Notes: generated by a model from the sequence alone, not told the origin. A DNA stretch of 64,000 nucleotides from Branchipolynoe longqiensis (GCA_030323885.1 CM059197.1:35829484-35893483); one strand, 5' to 3'. Shown: positions 10,883-21,230, counted from the stretch's first letter. Translations and numbers: made by a program.

Positions 10883-11892
10883 TGTAAAAATATACGGATT
10901 TTCGGTTAAGAATTATATATTGGCAGAGAGCATTATTATTCTTGGATGCTGGAGTGGGACTGATAGTATGTAAACTAAAAGTAAACTAAAGTCAACAAAA
11001 GTCCACTCCCATTGTACATGATACTGAGTGAGGTAAACTATATGTTATCTACTAAGAGTGGAGTTGATGGAAATGTACATGATGCTGAATAGAGTAAACT
11101 ATCTGTTATATATGATGTTTGGAGTTAATGAAAAGAGTTCCTTTGTAAGAAACAGTACATGATGGTTGAAATGTTCTCTTGGTGTTCATAAAGAATACAA
11201 AAGAGGAAAAGAAAGATTTTACTATATATAAATCTGTAACTGTTGCAACATCCTGTCCACCCAAGACCACCGACTGACCCACCAGCCTCATTAGCATATG
11301 TATAGAGTGCACCACCTGCAGATGGCTTGAGTGACAGCCCCTAATGGGGTGGTCACCCACCCAGTCTGTGGGGAGGTGTCTCATTGGCTGGTTGGGGAAG
11401 GTCTGGTCACCTGACTCTCTTGGCCTATCCTGACCCACACACTAGTCTCAGCTAATTAATTATTCATGAGTTTGCTTCAGACACACTGAAGGAAAATCAC
11501 TCTCATCCTGGCTCTTGAGTGAGACAGACCAACTTCTGAGCAGGACCCCAGACACTCTGTCTGATGCTATCAAAATTCAGCTATTCTAATTGAGTGTATC
11601 CACAGCCATAGGACTCCTGTCCCATGGGTTGTGGGCACTGGTTCAACATACAGGCTAAAAGACTATGAGACATAGTGTGGGCAGTATAGGAGGAGTACAG
11701 GTGCTAGGTCACATGAATGGGGGATGACAGGAGTTGCTGCCAATAAAGCACAACTTATTCACTGTTCATCCTTGTGACTAGTTTTCCTTCCTCTTTATAG
11801 ACATGGTTAAATTGATCAGGCTAAATTGCATCACAGGTGAAATGAAGGGGGAGAGTATTGTAATCACATAGGGTGCTCACAGCGGCAGAGAC
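10883..11892 (+). repeat. 5' LTR
   Basis: Begins TGTAAAAATATACGG and matches 18984-19994 along its whole length. It has a TATA-like CTATATATAAAT at 11222 and AATAAA at 11742-11747, which fits an LTR promoter and polyadenylation site. The exact 3' border is ambiguous: a canonical TG...CA end would fall at about 11881, but identity to the other LTR continues to 11892. Confidence 0.85.
11742..11747 (+). promoter_or_regulatory. LTR polyadenylation signal AATAAA
   Basis: AATAAA in the 5' LTR, conserved at 19845-19850 in the 3' LTR, within gccaataaagcacaact. Confidence 0.6.
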
Positions 11893-11907
11893 CCGTGTTT
11901 TTATAAC

Positions 11908-11920
11908 TGGCGACCATGAC
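11908..11920 (+). promoter_or_regulatory. Candidate primer-binding site
   Basis: TGGCGACCATGAC lies just inside the 5' LTR. A start with TGG complements the CCA end of a tRNA, as expected of a primer-binding site. The matching tRNA was not identified. Confidence 0.45.
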
Positions 11921-11941
11921 GATTGTCTGAAGTTCAGACAG

Positions 11942-12754
11942 ATGACTGAAGAACTTGAAGAGATGTGCCGTGGTGACGTGAAGAGTGCCGCGATGACGCC
12001 CGTGATGACGCGAGAACTCGGTGAGGCGATGGCGATGACAGCCACACCAATGATGGGCGAACACCGCGTGGGCGAACACCGCGAGGGCAGCCACCAGGTG
12101 GTGAAGCGGAACGAACCCGGCCCGGGGACGACAATGGACCCGACGTGCCCTCCCACAGTGAGCAGCGACCCGGAACGCAACCCGGAACGCACCCTGGAAC
12201 GCAACCCGGTGATGGAGGTCGACCCACGACGCGGGTGCAAGCGAGGGGGCGGGGCCTTGGATGAGATTCAACCCACCCTCCCCCCACCCCGCGCACCCCT
12301 CCCCCACGCGACGGAGACGGCGGAGGAGGTGAGAGTGGCCAGCCACCATGCACCCACCCAGCACCCACCCACCCACCACTCACCCAACCACTATACACCC
12401 ACCCCCTGCACGCCGGGCTCGGAGACAGCGACCAGTGGTGCATATCGCCTGGGGACTCCATCTGTCGGGACTCCATCTGTCGGGACTCCACCTGTCGGGA
12501 CTCCATCTGTCAGGACATCCCCTGACACGACACGTGAGTTGGGACATAGACTGACGGTCACCGGTGCAGTCAAGCGCCCCCCACCACCCACACCCAGCCC
12601 AGAGTGTTACGACACCCGTGTGCTGCGTTCTCACACCCGGGAGAAAACCAGACTGATTGAGGCTATCCCGGATCCACAGGAGCAGCACATCGCGAAGCGC
12701 GCCTGCATTGCTTGTGTGGAGGTGTTCTGTGGAGGTTTGAGGAAAAAGCAGTAG
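11942..12754 (+). CDS. Proline-rich ORF of unknown function in the LTR element
   Basis: The open frame starts at 11873 inside the LTR, but the ATG at 11942 (MTEELEEMC) lies fully inside the element and is preferred; this gives 270 codons. The protein is hydrophilic and low-complexity: tandem PERNPER-type and HPPTHHSP-type stretches, then a 5-residue repeat (GTPSV, from the 15-bp unit gggactccatctgtc at 12452-12520), and a short Cys-containing tail (ACIACVEVFCGG). No CCHC zinc knuckle or capsid motif was seen, so calling it Gag is not justified. It could be an accessory protein, a Gag remnant, or a chance open frame in GC-rich DNA. Confidence 0.4.
   Translation: MTEELEEMCRGDVKSAAMTPVMTRELGEAMAMTATPMMGEHRVGEHREGSHQVVKRNEPGPGTTMDPTCPPTVSSDPERNPERTLERNPVMEVDPRRGCKRGGGALDEIQPTLPPPRAPLPHATETAEEVRVASHHAPTQHPPTHHSPNHYTPTPCTPGSETATSGAYRLGTPSVGTPSVGTPPVGTPSVRTSPDTTRELGHRLTVTGAVKRPPPPTPSPECYDTRVLRSHTREKTRLIEAIPDPQEQHIAKRACIACVEVFCGGLRKKQ
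12452..12520 (+). repeat. 15-bp tandem repeat inside the Pro-rich ORF
   Basis: Unit gggactccatctgtc, about 4.5 copies, encoding a GTPSV-type pentapeptide repeat. Confidence 0.8.
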
Positions 12755-13898
12755 TCTGTGTGTATTCTGAATATTATATATATATATTCACGAGATCGTG
12801 CATATATAAGAATTTTTTTTGAGGGACAAAAACATTGAAACTTTGACTTTTAGTATTTTTGTTTGCTTCTAGCAGTGTGTCGTTCTATACATAGGCACGT
12901 GGTAGCAGATCGGAGGTGATTGCCACAGACATTGACCGACACGGACGAGTTGTGATCGAGTGAGTTGATTTAAAAAAAAAAAAAATTTTTTTTTATATAT
13001 AAACATTGTTGTGTGGTTTGCAGTACCGTCGATGTTGCTGGGATGGAAAACACCATCAAAACTAGAAGCGAACGGCTGAGAGACTATACACTGACATTGT
13101 ATATTAACTGCTACTCAGAACAGTAAGTATTTAAGCCATCAGTGGTTAAATATAGCAGCAGGCAGAGCGACGCCGGTGTAGCACAGATAAAAATACCGAG
13201 ACGGTGAGTGTGCGATAAATCGTGGACCGAGCGACGCCGGTGTAGCACAGATAAAAATACCGAGACGGTGAGTGTGCGATAAGGAAGTGGACCGAGCGAC
13301 GCCGGTGTAGCACAGATAAAAGTACAGACGGTGAGTGTGCGATAAATCGTGGACCGAGCGACGCTGGTGTAGCAAGGATCGAGGCACAGGGACAGACGGT
13401 GAGCGGTCATCGCCCGGTGTGGCACGAATTGACGCGCCGGGATCGAACCGTTACCCATTGTCGATCGGCAGCAACCGAGAATATTTTGAACAATATTGAA
13501 GTTGGAGAAGATTCACGTCGGACTTGAACCCGCGAGCGGGGCGGGAGAGCACCGCCGACCGTCAGTGCCGAGTGAGATTATTTTGAACAATATTATTAAA
13601 AACGCATCGTGAGGCGCTTGTCCGGAAGACCAAGGCGTGTTCTTAAGACTAAAAATCTTTTAAATTTTTTTTAGCTTCGGGAACCTCCGGGGTGCAACGA
13701 GTTTGCAGTCAGGAGTTGTCCAGTTGATTGCGGCAGTGTGGGGTGTTCGATATATACCATCAGGGTTCGTTGGGTATAGCGGTCAGGACTGATATCAGGA
13801 TCTGTCCGGTTTCACTGTTAATATAGTGCTGCGGGACACGATCTCCTCGAGGGATATCACCCCAAGGACTGCAAATATATACCTCAGTCGTTCCGACC
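12755..13898 (+). other. Leader region upstream of env with donor-like repeats
   Basis: Non-coding. A ~65-bp tandem repeat (13165-13385, about 4 copies: gagcgacgccggtgtagcac ... agacggtgagtgtgcgataa) carries a GGTGAGTG splice-donor-like word in each unit. A T-rich tract ending in TTTAG at about 13656-13673 looks like a 3' splice site 225 bases before the env ATG. This fits spliced env mRNA production, by inference only. Confidence 0.5.
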
Positions 13899-15518
13899 AT
13901 GTGGTCTCTGTACTGGCACGTGGGCGTCATCTTGTGCTGCCCACCTCTGGTCGGCAGCACCGACCTATTTAAAGATGATGGCGTCCTAGTACGTAGTAGC
14001 CAAGGAGAAGTGAGGACGGTATCTGCTGTGTGGCAGCTGGTGGTGCTGATCACGCCACCTAGCCGGCCGCCGGTGGATCACTGGGTCTCGCAAGTACGGG
14101 GCTATATGGGGAAGCTGACTGCGAACCGATGGTCGGTGAATATTCATCATTGGAACATGAAGCTCGGCGTCCTGCAGGCCAGAGTAAAACATGACCCTGT
14201 AGATATCCTACAGTTGGTAACTAAACGGCCTAAGCGGGGACTGGTTAATGCGATAGGGGAGGCAGCGTCGTGGTTGTTCGGTACGGTAAGCCAAGCACAA
14301 CTGAAAAGGGTGCAACTGGCTATTTCTGCCCACAGACTACAGACGCAGGCCTTGAGGCATAACCATTTGCACATGATTTCCATGATGAATAGAACACGAA
14401 GTATCCAGCTGCAATTAGCGAAGCATGTTTCTGTAGTCGAATCAATGATAGCCTTGGTGAGGGACGAAGCGAAGAACATGACGGCAGACTCCAATGATTT
14501 AGTGTTGCTGCAACGAGTGAGGCTGGCGGTAGAGGAGCTGGAGAGCGTAGTGGGCGATTATGTGATGAAGCAGGCCCTGTACCACCGCATGGTGATACAG
14601 CTGGAGCGCGGCATGTTAACAGAGACATTACTGAGGCCGGCGCAGCTGACACTGGTGAAGGAGGCGGCGAGGGAGATAGGCTTTCGCGGTCTCGATCTGC
14701 ACTGGTACTATCGCAATACAAGGATAGAGGCCGTGTGGGGACCGGACGCGTCGATCGCCTTCCGCATGGGACTGCAAATGGTGGGCCCGGAGAGGTATTC
14801 GGCATACCACTTAACATACCTGCCAGTGGTGCTGGACAACGAACACTTGAGGACCGTGGTGGGGAAGGCCAGGATCGCGGTGAGCACAGGACGGAAAGCG
14901 AGCTTCTATCCAGAAGCTTGCATGGGCAAGCGGCCCATGGTGTGCTATCCCGCCATGGAGATGACCTACCAGACCTGCGAAGTGGCGCTCGTGACGGGGA
15001 CGAAACCGGAGGACTGCAAGCTGCGGATCACGAAGATCCAAAAGACTGTGTCGGCCACCGTAGTGGCACCTGTAGAGGGCATGGGTGATGTATGCGTTGC
15101 ACCCCACGGGCCGTATGTTGACGTAACGGTTCGTTGTACGGGAATGCCGCAGAACGACCAGAGGATCACCGGCCCGGAATTGCTGCAAGTGCCGGAGGCG
15201 TGCTTGGTGGAGGGCAGAGGTTGGCTTCTGCGAACATTGACAGTGAAACATGAGACCGTGAACCTACGACGGATGCCGCCAAGGCTGGATCTACCAGGCT
15301 TGAATGTCTCATGGCCTCCCGTCCTCCACCGAGTAATGAGAGAGCAGCTCAAGCGGCTGCCCGAGTTACAAGTCCCCCTGATGTCGATGGACGGTCTGGT
15401 GCAAGTGCCGGACGATTATGTCCGAATTGAACATTTTAGTACACTGTGGTATTGTTTGTTGGCAGCAGCTGGTATAGTAGTGTTGTGTGGTGCCGCGTAT
15501 TGTCATTACAGATGCTAA
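13899..15518 (+). CDS. Retroviral/errantiviral-type envelope glycoprotein-like protein, intact ORF
   Basis: 539 codons with no interruption; the ATG context is gaccATGt. Residues about 6-20 are hydrophobic (signal peptide-like, WHVGVILCC). A basic RPKR at 110-113 resembles a furin site and is followed by a hydrophobic GLVNAIGEAASWLFGT stretch (114-129), which has the layout of the fusion peptide in baculovirus F and insect errantivirus Env proteins. Helical, heptad-like sequence follows, then a cysteine-rich distal part. Three N-glycosylation sequons are visible (NRT, NMT, NVS). A single transmembrane segment (about 516-535) precedes a very short tail ending HYRC. The expected role is membrane glycoprotein/fusogen of an endogenous element; present function is unknown. 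The length matches errantiviral Env. Family placement rests on layout, not on a search. Confidence 0.75.
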   Translation: MWSLYWHVGVILCCPPLVGSTDLFKDDGVLVRSSQGEVRTVSAVWQLVVLITPPSRPPVDHWVSQVRGYMGKLTANRWSVNIHHWNMKLGVLQARVKHDPVDILQLVTKRPKRGLVNAIGEAASWLFGTVSQAQLKRVQLAISAHRLQTQALRHNHLHMISMMNRTRSIQLQLAKHVSVVESMIALVRDEAKNMTADSNDLVLLQRVRLAVEELESVVGDYVMKQALYHRMVIQLERGMLTETLLRPAQLTLVKEAAREIGFRGLDLHWYYRNTRIEAVWGPDASIAFRMGLQMVGPERYSAYHLTYLPVVLDNEHLRTVVGKARIAVSTGRKASFYPEACMGKRPMVCYPAMEMTYQTCEVALVTGTKPEDCKLRITKIQKTVSATVVAPVEGMGDVCVAPHGPYVDVTVRCTGMPQNDQRITGPELLQVPEACLVEGRGWLLRTLTVKHETVNLRRMPPRLDLPGLNVSWPPVLHRVMREQLKRLPELQVPLMSMDGLVQVPDDYVRIEHFSTLWYCLLAAAGIVVLCGAAYCHYRC

Positions 15519-17295
15519 GCTCGTTGTAAAAGATGCAGACGCTCAAGAAAAGGTAAAGGTAAAGTGACGAGGTGCAGGGAGGGGGTGGTCGATGAGTCCG
15601 AAGAACTACCCGCCCCTTCCCCATTGATGATCCAGAGGGATCCGGTTGCACGGTATAGGGCGCAGGGCTCTGTGTTGGAGCTGGGTACGCTCCCGTATGG
15701 AGGGCAGTAAAAGGTTACCAACAAGTGTGTACAGTACCGGTGCACCGGAACCATAAAGTTTGGGGACGGGCAGGGACGCTGTATAACTTGGGTGGTTATT
15801 GACAGGTTTTTCCGAGCTGTTTTTGTAAAGGGTAATATGTATTGCGCAGGTGTATGCACTCTGGTGCGTCTGAACCATAAAGTTGGGGAGGAGCGGGGAC
15901 ATTGTATAAGTTGCGTAGTTATGTATACGTTTCCGAGCTGTCTATTAAGGGTACAGAGGGTATGCACTTCTCGTGCGTCAGAACCAAATTGAGGGGGATG
16001 AGCAGGGACGTTGTATAAATGTCAAGACAGACGGAGTTGCTCATTCCGACATAAGTAACGGGTCGAAAGTGACCGAGTTGTATGGTAAATGGAGTGAGAG
16101 TTGCTCGGAACCGCTGGAGCTTGCCATCAAAGGATTTGCAGCCACCTACTCCCTAACCCTTCCCAAGCCTTTCGGTCGGGCGACGGATAGCTAACCGGGA
16201 TCCTGGTAGTTGCTCGGGGTAATTGGGAATAACGGGAAATTAGGCTCCCCGCCCAACCCACAATGAACAAGTAAGGGGGGGAGGATTTAATTAAATATTA
16301 TACGCCTCTCTGATTCCTGCTTGTAAGATACAAGTATAGGGGGGGAAGCTAATTATAGCAATTGGTCTTTCCTCGGTTTCCTGCTTGCAATAAACCCGCA
16401 GTCGCGATGTAAGGGGGGGAGGATTTAATGTAACATTATGCGCCTCTCTGATTCCTGCTTGCATAAAACTGGCGTGGTATAGCCATGGGAAGGTCCTAGC
16501 GGCCACCTGACCCATCAGGCACAGGTTGAGCCATAGACGAGTTCGCGCCTCGGGCTGCTCCCATGATCGAACCGGACGACACTGTCCGACAGGGACGAGT
16601 CCGCGTGTACGACAATAAGAGATAAGAGAGAAAGACGACCTAGGGTAGGACGGACGCTGCGGTGACGCGCTGTGTGCGCACCGCCTCGCTCCAGGTACAA
16701 GTACTCGTAGGTTAGTGTGCGGCAGGGACGGGGTTCGAGCACCAGTCAGAATTTGTGGAAACCAGGGAGGTGGTTGTTAGATAAGGGAGAAAAGACGACC
16801 TAGGGTAGGACGGACGGTGCGGTGACGCGATGCGTGCCCACCGATTCCCTCCAAATACATGTACTCATGGGTTAGTGTGCAACAGGGACGTGATCCAAGC
16901 ACCAGTCAGATTTTTTTTTGGGTTGTGTGTTAAAACCAAGGAGGTGGTTGTTAGATAAGGGAGAAAAAGACGGCCTAGGGTAGGACGGACGGTGCGGTGA
17001 CGCGATGCGTGTCCACCGATTCCCTCCAGTGACATGTACTCGTGGGTTAGTGTGCAACAGGGACGTAATCCGAGCACCAGTCAGATGTTGTTGTGTAAGA
17101 ATCCAAGGGGGTTTCTGGATAAATACAATAAGAGCAGGCGCTGATCGCGGTGCACGTATTGCCACGATTGGGGCCCGGATCCGTTAGTCGCATCCGTATG
17201 TCCAATCGGTGGTATGCGGTGCTGGACAGGCTGCGGACACGAGTGGGCTCACGACGATGTGCACACCACGGGTGTGAGCATCGGTGGCGGGTGCC

Positions 17296-17780
17296 GCATT
17301 TGATTGATTCGGGGCAGTTGATTGATTCGAGTCAGCTGATTGACTCGGGTCGGTTGATTGACCTTCGGGTCCGGAATTGACGGGGTCAATAAGTAGGAGG
17401 GTCGATGGACCAGTGAGGGAAGAAAAATGATTGAGTTCATTTGAGGGATTCTAGGCGGTTGATTGATTCGGGTCATCTGATTGATCCGGGTCATTTGATT
17501 GAGCTGGGATCGATGATCGACAGGATCAAATAAGTTAGGAGGGTCAATGGACCATGGAGGGAAGAAAAATGATTGAGTTCATTTGAGGGATTCTAGGCGG
17601 TTGATTGATTCGGGTCATCTGATTGATCCGGGTCAGTTGATTGAGCTAGGATCAATGATCGACGGGATCAATAGATTAAGAAGGTCACGGACCATTAAGG
17701 GAGGCGAGGATTCAAGTCAGTTGATTGATGCGAGTCATCTGGTTGATTCGGGCCATTCAAGTGATGGAGGATCGATGGAC
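17296..17780 (+). repeat. Compound array of 'ttgattgattcgg' words
   Basis: Short words (ttgattgattcgggtca, ttgattgatccgggtca) are arranged in larger units bounded by 'gaagaaaaatgattgagttc' and 'gggattctaggcgg', about 2.5 higher-order units. Confidence 0.75.
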
Positions 17781-18354
17781 CAAGTGGTCGATGATTGAGG
17801 GAAGCAATCATGTCGGAGAAAGAGTTGATTTGATTATCTTGTGTGGCAATCGGCATTGGTTGATGGGATCAATCACTGCTGAAAGTATTTGACCGGATTG
17901 TCTTACACAAGATCTGACCCGTCATGGTTCCCTGCTGGTGTCATTATTCTGTCCTGCTTACCCTATTTTTAAAACTAATTCTTTTATTTTTTTTTATCAT
18001 GAGTTTTAAAGGGGGCATGGGCGCGCAAGAGAATTGGCTGACACAGCTTGGACGATGACGGGAGGATAAAAAGACATCTGGTTAAATATAAAAGCAATAT
18101 TAATTAAGGGGGGAGTAGTACTAGTGTAGATAGGTAGCAAGCTAGCCGGGTCAAAGCCACCGTCTACCTTGGGACCACCACTCTAACTGTAGATTTTGGG
18201 GCTGTTCTTGTCTAAAAACAATTAGTGTAAACAAGTAGATAGGAATGGTCCTCAAGGTGGTGGAGAACTGGGAAAAAGACAGAAAACTTGAAAGAAAAAC
18301 TTAACAGTGACTAAGGGAGGAGTAGCCAATACAGTGGAGAATCTACCTAAGTAA

Positions 18355-18860
18355 AATACAAGGGCTAGTGACCTCATAATGGGTACAGAGTACAAGGGCT
18401 AGTGACCTCATAATGGGTACAGAGTACAAGGGCTAGTGACCTCATAATGGGTACAGAGTACAAGGGCTAGTGACCTCATAATGGGTACAGAGTACAAGGG
18501 CTAGGACCTCATAATTGGTGCAGAGTACAAGGGCTAGTGACCTCATAAGTGGTACAGAGTGCAAGGTCTACTGACAACTCATAATTGGTACCGAGGCAAG
18601 GTCTACTGACAACTCATAAGGGTACAGAGTGCAAGGTCTACTGACAACTCATAATTGGTACCAAGTGCAAGGTCTACTGACAACTCATAAGTGGTACAGA
18701 GTACAAGGTCTACTGACAACTCATAAGTGGTACAGAGTGCAAGGTCTACTGACAACTCATAATTGGTACCGAGTGCAAGGTCTACTGACAACTCATAATT
18801 GGTACAGAGTGCAAGGTCTACTGACAACTACTAATTGGTACAAGAAGGTACAAACTCTAT
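18355..18860 (+). repeat. 36-38-bp tandem array, two sub-families
   Basis: The first half has the unit gtacagagtacaagggctag...acctcataatgg (about 5 copies). The second half has the related unit gtacagagtgcaaggtctac...aactcataattg (about 8-9 copies). The ORFs here simply translate the repeat. Confidence 0.85.
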
Positions 18861-18966
18861 GGACAACTCATAATTGCTCCACTGTATGGCACTCGCTCTG
18901 GCTTAAAACCGAAAACGACGTAATGTTTAAGGGCTTCCATTTTCCTTGGGCGTTATGCACAAGTAG

Positions 18967-18980
18967 AAATGGAAGAGGGA
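18967..18980 (+). promoter_or_regulatory. Polypurine tract
   Basis: aaatggaagaggga ends three bases before the 3' LTR, the normal place for plus-strand priming. Confidence 0.65.
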
Positions 18981-18983
18981 CGT

Positions 18984-19994
18984 TGTAAAAATATACGGAT
19001 TTTCGGTTAAGAATTATATATTGGCAGAGAGCATTATTATTCTTGGATGCTGGAGTGGGACTGATAGTATGTAAACTAAAAGTAACTAAAGACAACAGAA
19101 GTCCACTCCCATTGTACATGATACTGAGTGAGGTAAACTATATGTTATCCACTGAGAGTGGAGTTGATGGAAATGTACATGATGTTGAATAGAGTAAACT
19201 ATCTGTTATATATGATGTTTGGAGTTAATGAAAAGAGTTCCTTTGTAAGAAACAGTACATGATGGTTGAAATGTTCTCTTGGTGTTCATAAAGAATACAA
19301 AAGAGGAAAAGAATGATTCTACTATATACCCATCTGTAACTGTTTGCAAGATCCTGTCCACCCAAGACCACCGACTGACCCCCCCAGCCTCATTAGCATA
19401 TGTATAGAGTGCACCACCTGCAGATGGCTTGAGTGACAGCCCCTAATGGGGTGGTCACCCACCCAGTCTGTGGGGAGGTGTCTCATTGGCTGGTTGGGGA
19501 AGGTCTGGTCACCTGACTCCCTTGGCCTATCCTGACCCACACACTAGTCTCAGCTAATTAATTATTCATGAGTTTGCTTCAGACACACTGAAGGAAAATG
19601 ACTCTCATCCTGGCTCTTGAGTGAGACAGACCTACTCTAGAGCAGGACCCCAGACACTCTGTCTGATGCTATCCAAATTCAGATATTCAAATTGAGTGCA
19701 TCCACAGCCATAGGACTCCTGTCCCATGGGTTGTTGGCACTGTTTCAATATACAGGCTAAAGTGGCAATGAGACATAGTGTGGGCAGTATATGAGGAGTA
19801 CAGGTGCTAGGTCACATGAAAGGGGGATGACAGGAGTTGCTGCCAATAAAGCACAACTTATTCACTGTTCATCCTTGTGACTAGTTTTCCTTCCTCTTTC
19901 CAGACATGGTTAAATTGACTAGGCTAATGGCATCACAGGTGAAATGAAGGGGGAGAGTTTTGTAATCACATAGGGTTCTCACAGCGGCAGAGAC
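18984..19994 (+). repeat. 3' LTR
   Basis: Copy of 10883-11892. By eye there are roughly 40-50 differences in ~1010 bp (for example gtaaactaaagtc versus gtaactaaagac, tttatagac versus tttccagac), or about 4-5%. The TATA-like word of the 5' LTR is altered here (actatatacccat). The minus-strand ORFs at the same place in both LTRs are not genes. Confidence 0.85.
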
Positions 19995-20538
19995 TAGTAC
20001 TATCATGGGCAGTTCTAGCCTGTAGCCATGTGTTGTAACTAATGAATTATTTCCTAATATTCACTGTTAATTTACTCAATCCAGTCCCAACTAATTGTCC
20101 TGGGAATATTCAGGAAATTAGATATACTATTTTGCTTTCTAGTGATATATTCCAATATGAAAACATCCCAAAACTCAGTGTGCCACAACCATATTTGTGA
20201 ACGTGCACATTAATCCTATATGAAATTCGACCGTGCTAATTGAACCGGGGGTCGAATTAAGTATATAAGTACCATAGCCCAAACGAGGTAAGCTCTCCAA
20301 CCTGCTTACTGCATGTTTGTGGTTAAATGAAACTCAACAACTCAACTCAATGGCATACACTTATATTAGGAGTATGTGCCAGTCCTTAAAGCGTCACACA
20401 GCGCAGTCAGGAGTTAGCTTACTTGGTTGACACTAGAGGGCACCACAGTTCAGGGAATGGTAGTTTACATGGTTGACACTAGAGGCCATCATAGTTCATA
20501 CTAGTGTCCATACCACAAGTATTAAATTCACAAGGCTT
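19995..20538. other. Unassigned DNA right of the LTR element
   Basis: No gene seen. Two direct copies of ggttgacactagagg (20425 and 20471) resemble CTCF-type cores. Confidence 0.4.
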
Positions 20539-20831
20539 AAGCCCCCAGTCACACATCACCGGATTGAGCACCGGACAGAATTGTCTAGTGCGGGCGTATT
20601 AAGAATCAAAATGTATTAAAATGTGTCAAAATGTTGCGATATCAGGTCAAAGGCCGCTGGACGAACGGACATGAAACAGACATGAAACGGACATAAAACG
20701 GACATGAATGGACAGCTAACGGACGAAACAAACTCAAGTTGTGTGCATGTTCAAAACTTGTATGGACACAAAACGGACTTTGTTCGGTTTCTGTCCGTTT
20801 CCCCAAATCCGGTGATGTGTGACTGGGGCTT
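20539..20831. mobile_element. Harbinger-like MITE, group 1, short copy
   Basis: Ends are AAGCCCCCAGTCACACATCA and tgatgtgtgactggggctt. It is flanked by TTA on both sides if the element is taken as AGCCCCC...GGGGGCT-like. The interior repeats acggacatgaaacggacat-type words and contains 'gttcaaaacttg', shared with the copies at 42.4, 54.2 and 60.4 kb. Confidence 0.8.
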
Positions 20832-20844
20832 TACTGTTTCACCT

Positions 20845-21198
20845 TAAAATTGCATAGTCCGATGAAATATGAAATTTTCAAAACCAAAACATTATCTAGA
20901 TTTGATTTTTACATATCTATCTTAGATACTGATGCACTTATTGAACATTTGTTTCTGCATAGAAGGGAATACTGAGTCAATTTAATAGAACAAGTTACTG
21001 AAGAGATCTTTGGTGTCAGAGTTTTGGCAAGCTTGCCAAAACTAATTTTCCATGTTTGCACTTCAAATATCTCAAAAGTTTACCATTTAAAATAAACATA
21101 ACTTTAAACTAATGTAAAGTAGATACTAGTGGTTGATCTAATATATTTATCTCAGAAAAATTGCAGAAACTCAAAACCATCGGACTATGCAACTTTAA
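20845..21198. mobile_element. TTAA-ended MITE
   Basis: The left end ttaaaattgcatagtccgat and right end atcggactatgcaactttaa are inverted copies bordered by TTAA. Related ends appear at 1916, 26384, 27563, 28719, 29603, 46152, 46547 and 47277. The internal text (ttttggcaagcttgccaaaa, tcaaatatctcaaaag) is also shared among copies. Confidence 0.75.
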
Positions 21199-21230
21199 CT
21201 CAAGTAGATTCACGAGGTAAACCCTATAAA

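Larger units (their letters stand above)
15519..18966 (+). repeat. 3.4-kb post-env region built of successive tandem arrays
   Basis: No credible coding sequence. It consists of consecutive arrays: a ~115-bp unit x3 (15725-16020, 'accataaagttggggagg'), a ~118-bp unit x2-3 with aaggggggga tracts (16270-16460), a 160-175-bp unit x3 (16605-17090, 'gacctagggtaggacggacg'), a compound ~125-145-bp unit of ttgattgattcgggtca words (17296-17780), and 36-38-bp units (18355-18860). Repeated G-runs resemble polypurine tracts. Such a long non-coding 3' part is unusual for an env-bearing LTR element. Confidence 0.7.
10883..19994 (+). mobile_element. LTR retroelement with env-like gene and no visible gag-pol
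   Basis: Direct repeats of about 1010 bp (10883-11892 and 18984-19994) enclose 7.1 kb. A primer-binding-like TGGCGACCATGAC (11908) follows the 5' LTR, and a purine tract (18967-18980) precedes the 3' LTR. Inside are a Pro-rich ORF, a tandem-repeat leader, one intact envelope-like ORF and 3.4 kb of tandem arrays. No reverse transcriptase, integrase or protease motif is present in any frame provided. Target duplications could not be identified. Among known groups, the envelope layout recalls errantivirus/F-protein-type env-bearing Metaviridae; that placement is inference. Confidence 0.85.

Noticed and set aside
12755..13898. Minus-strand ORFs of 82-115 codons in the env leader
   Set aside because: They translate the 65-bp leader repeat (recurrent Cys-Ala-Thr words) and are antisense to the element.
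17296..18860. CRISPR-like arrays
   Set aside because: Direct tandem repeats without unique spacers in an animal genome.
18603..18988. ORFs with 12-residue repeats
   Set aside because: Repeat translation of the 36-38-bp array in the LTR element.
10883..19994. Gag or Pol of the LTR element
   Set aside because: No CCHC knuckle, RT, RNase H, protease or integrase motif in any open frame between the LTRs.
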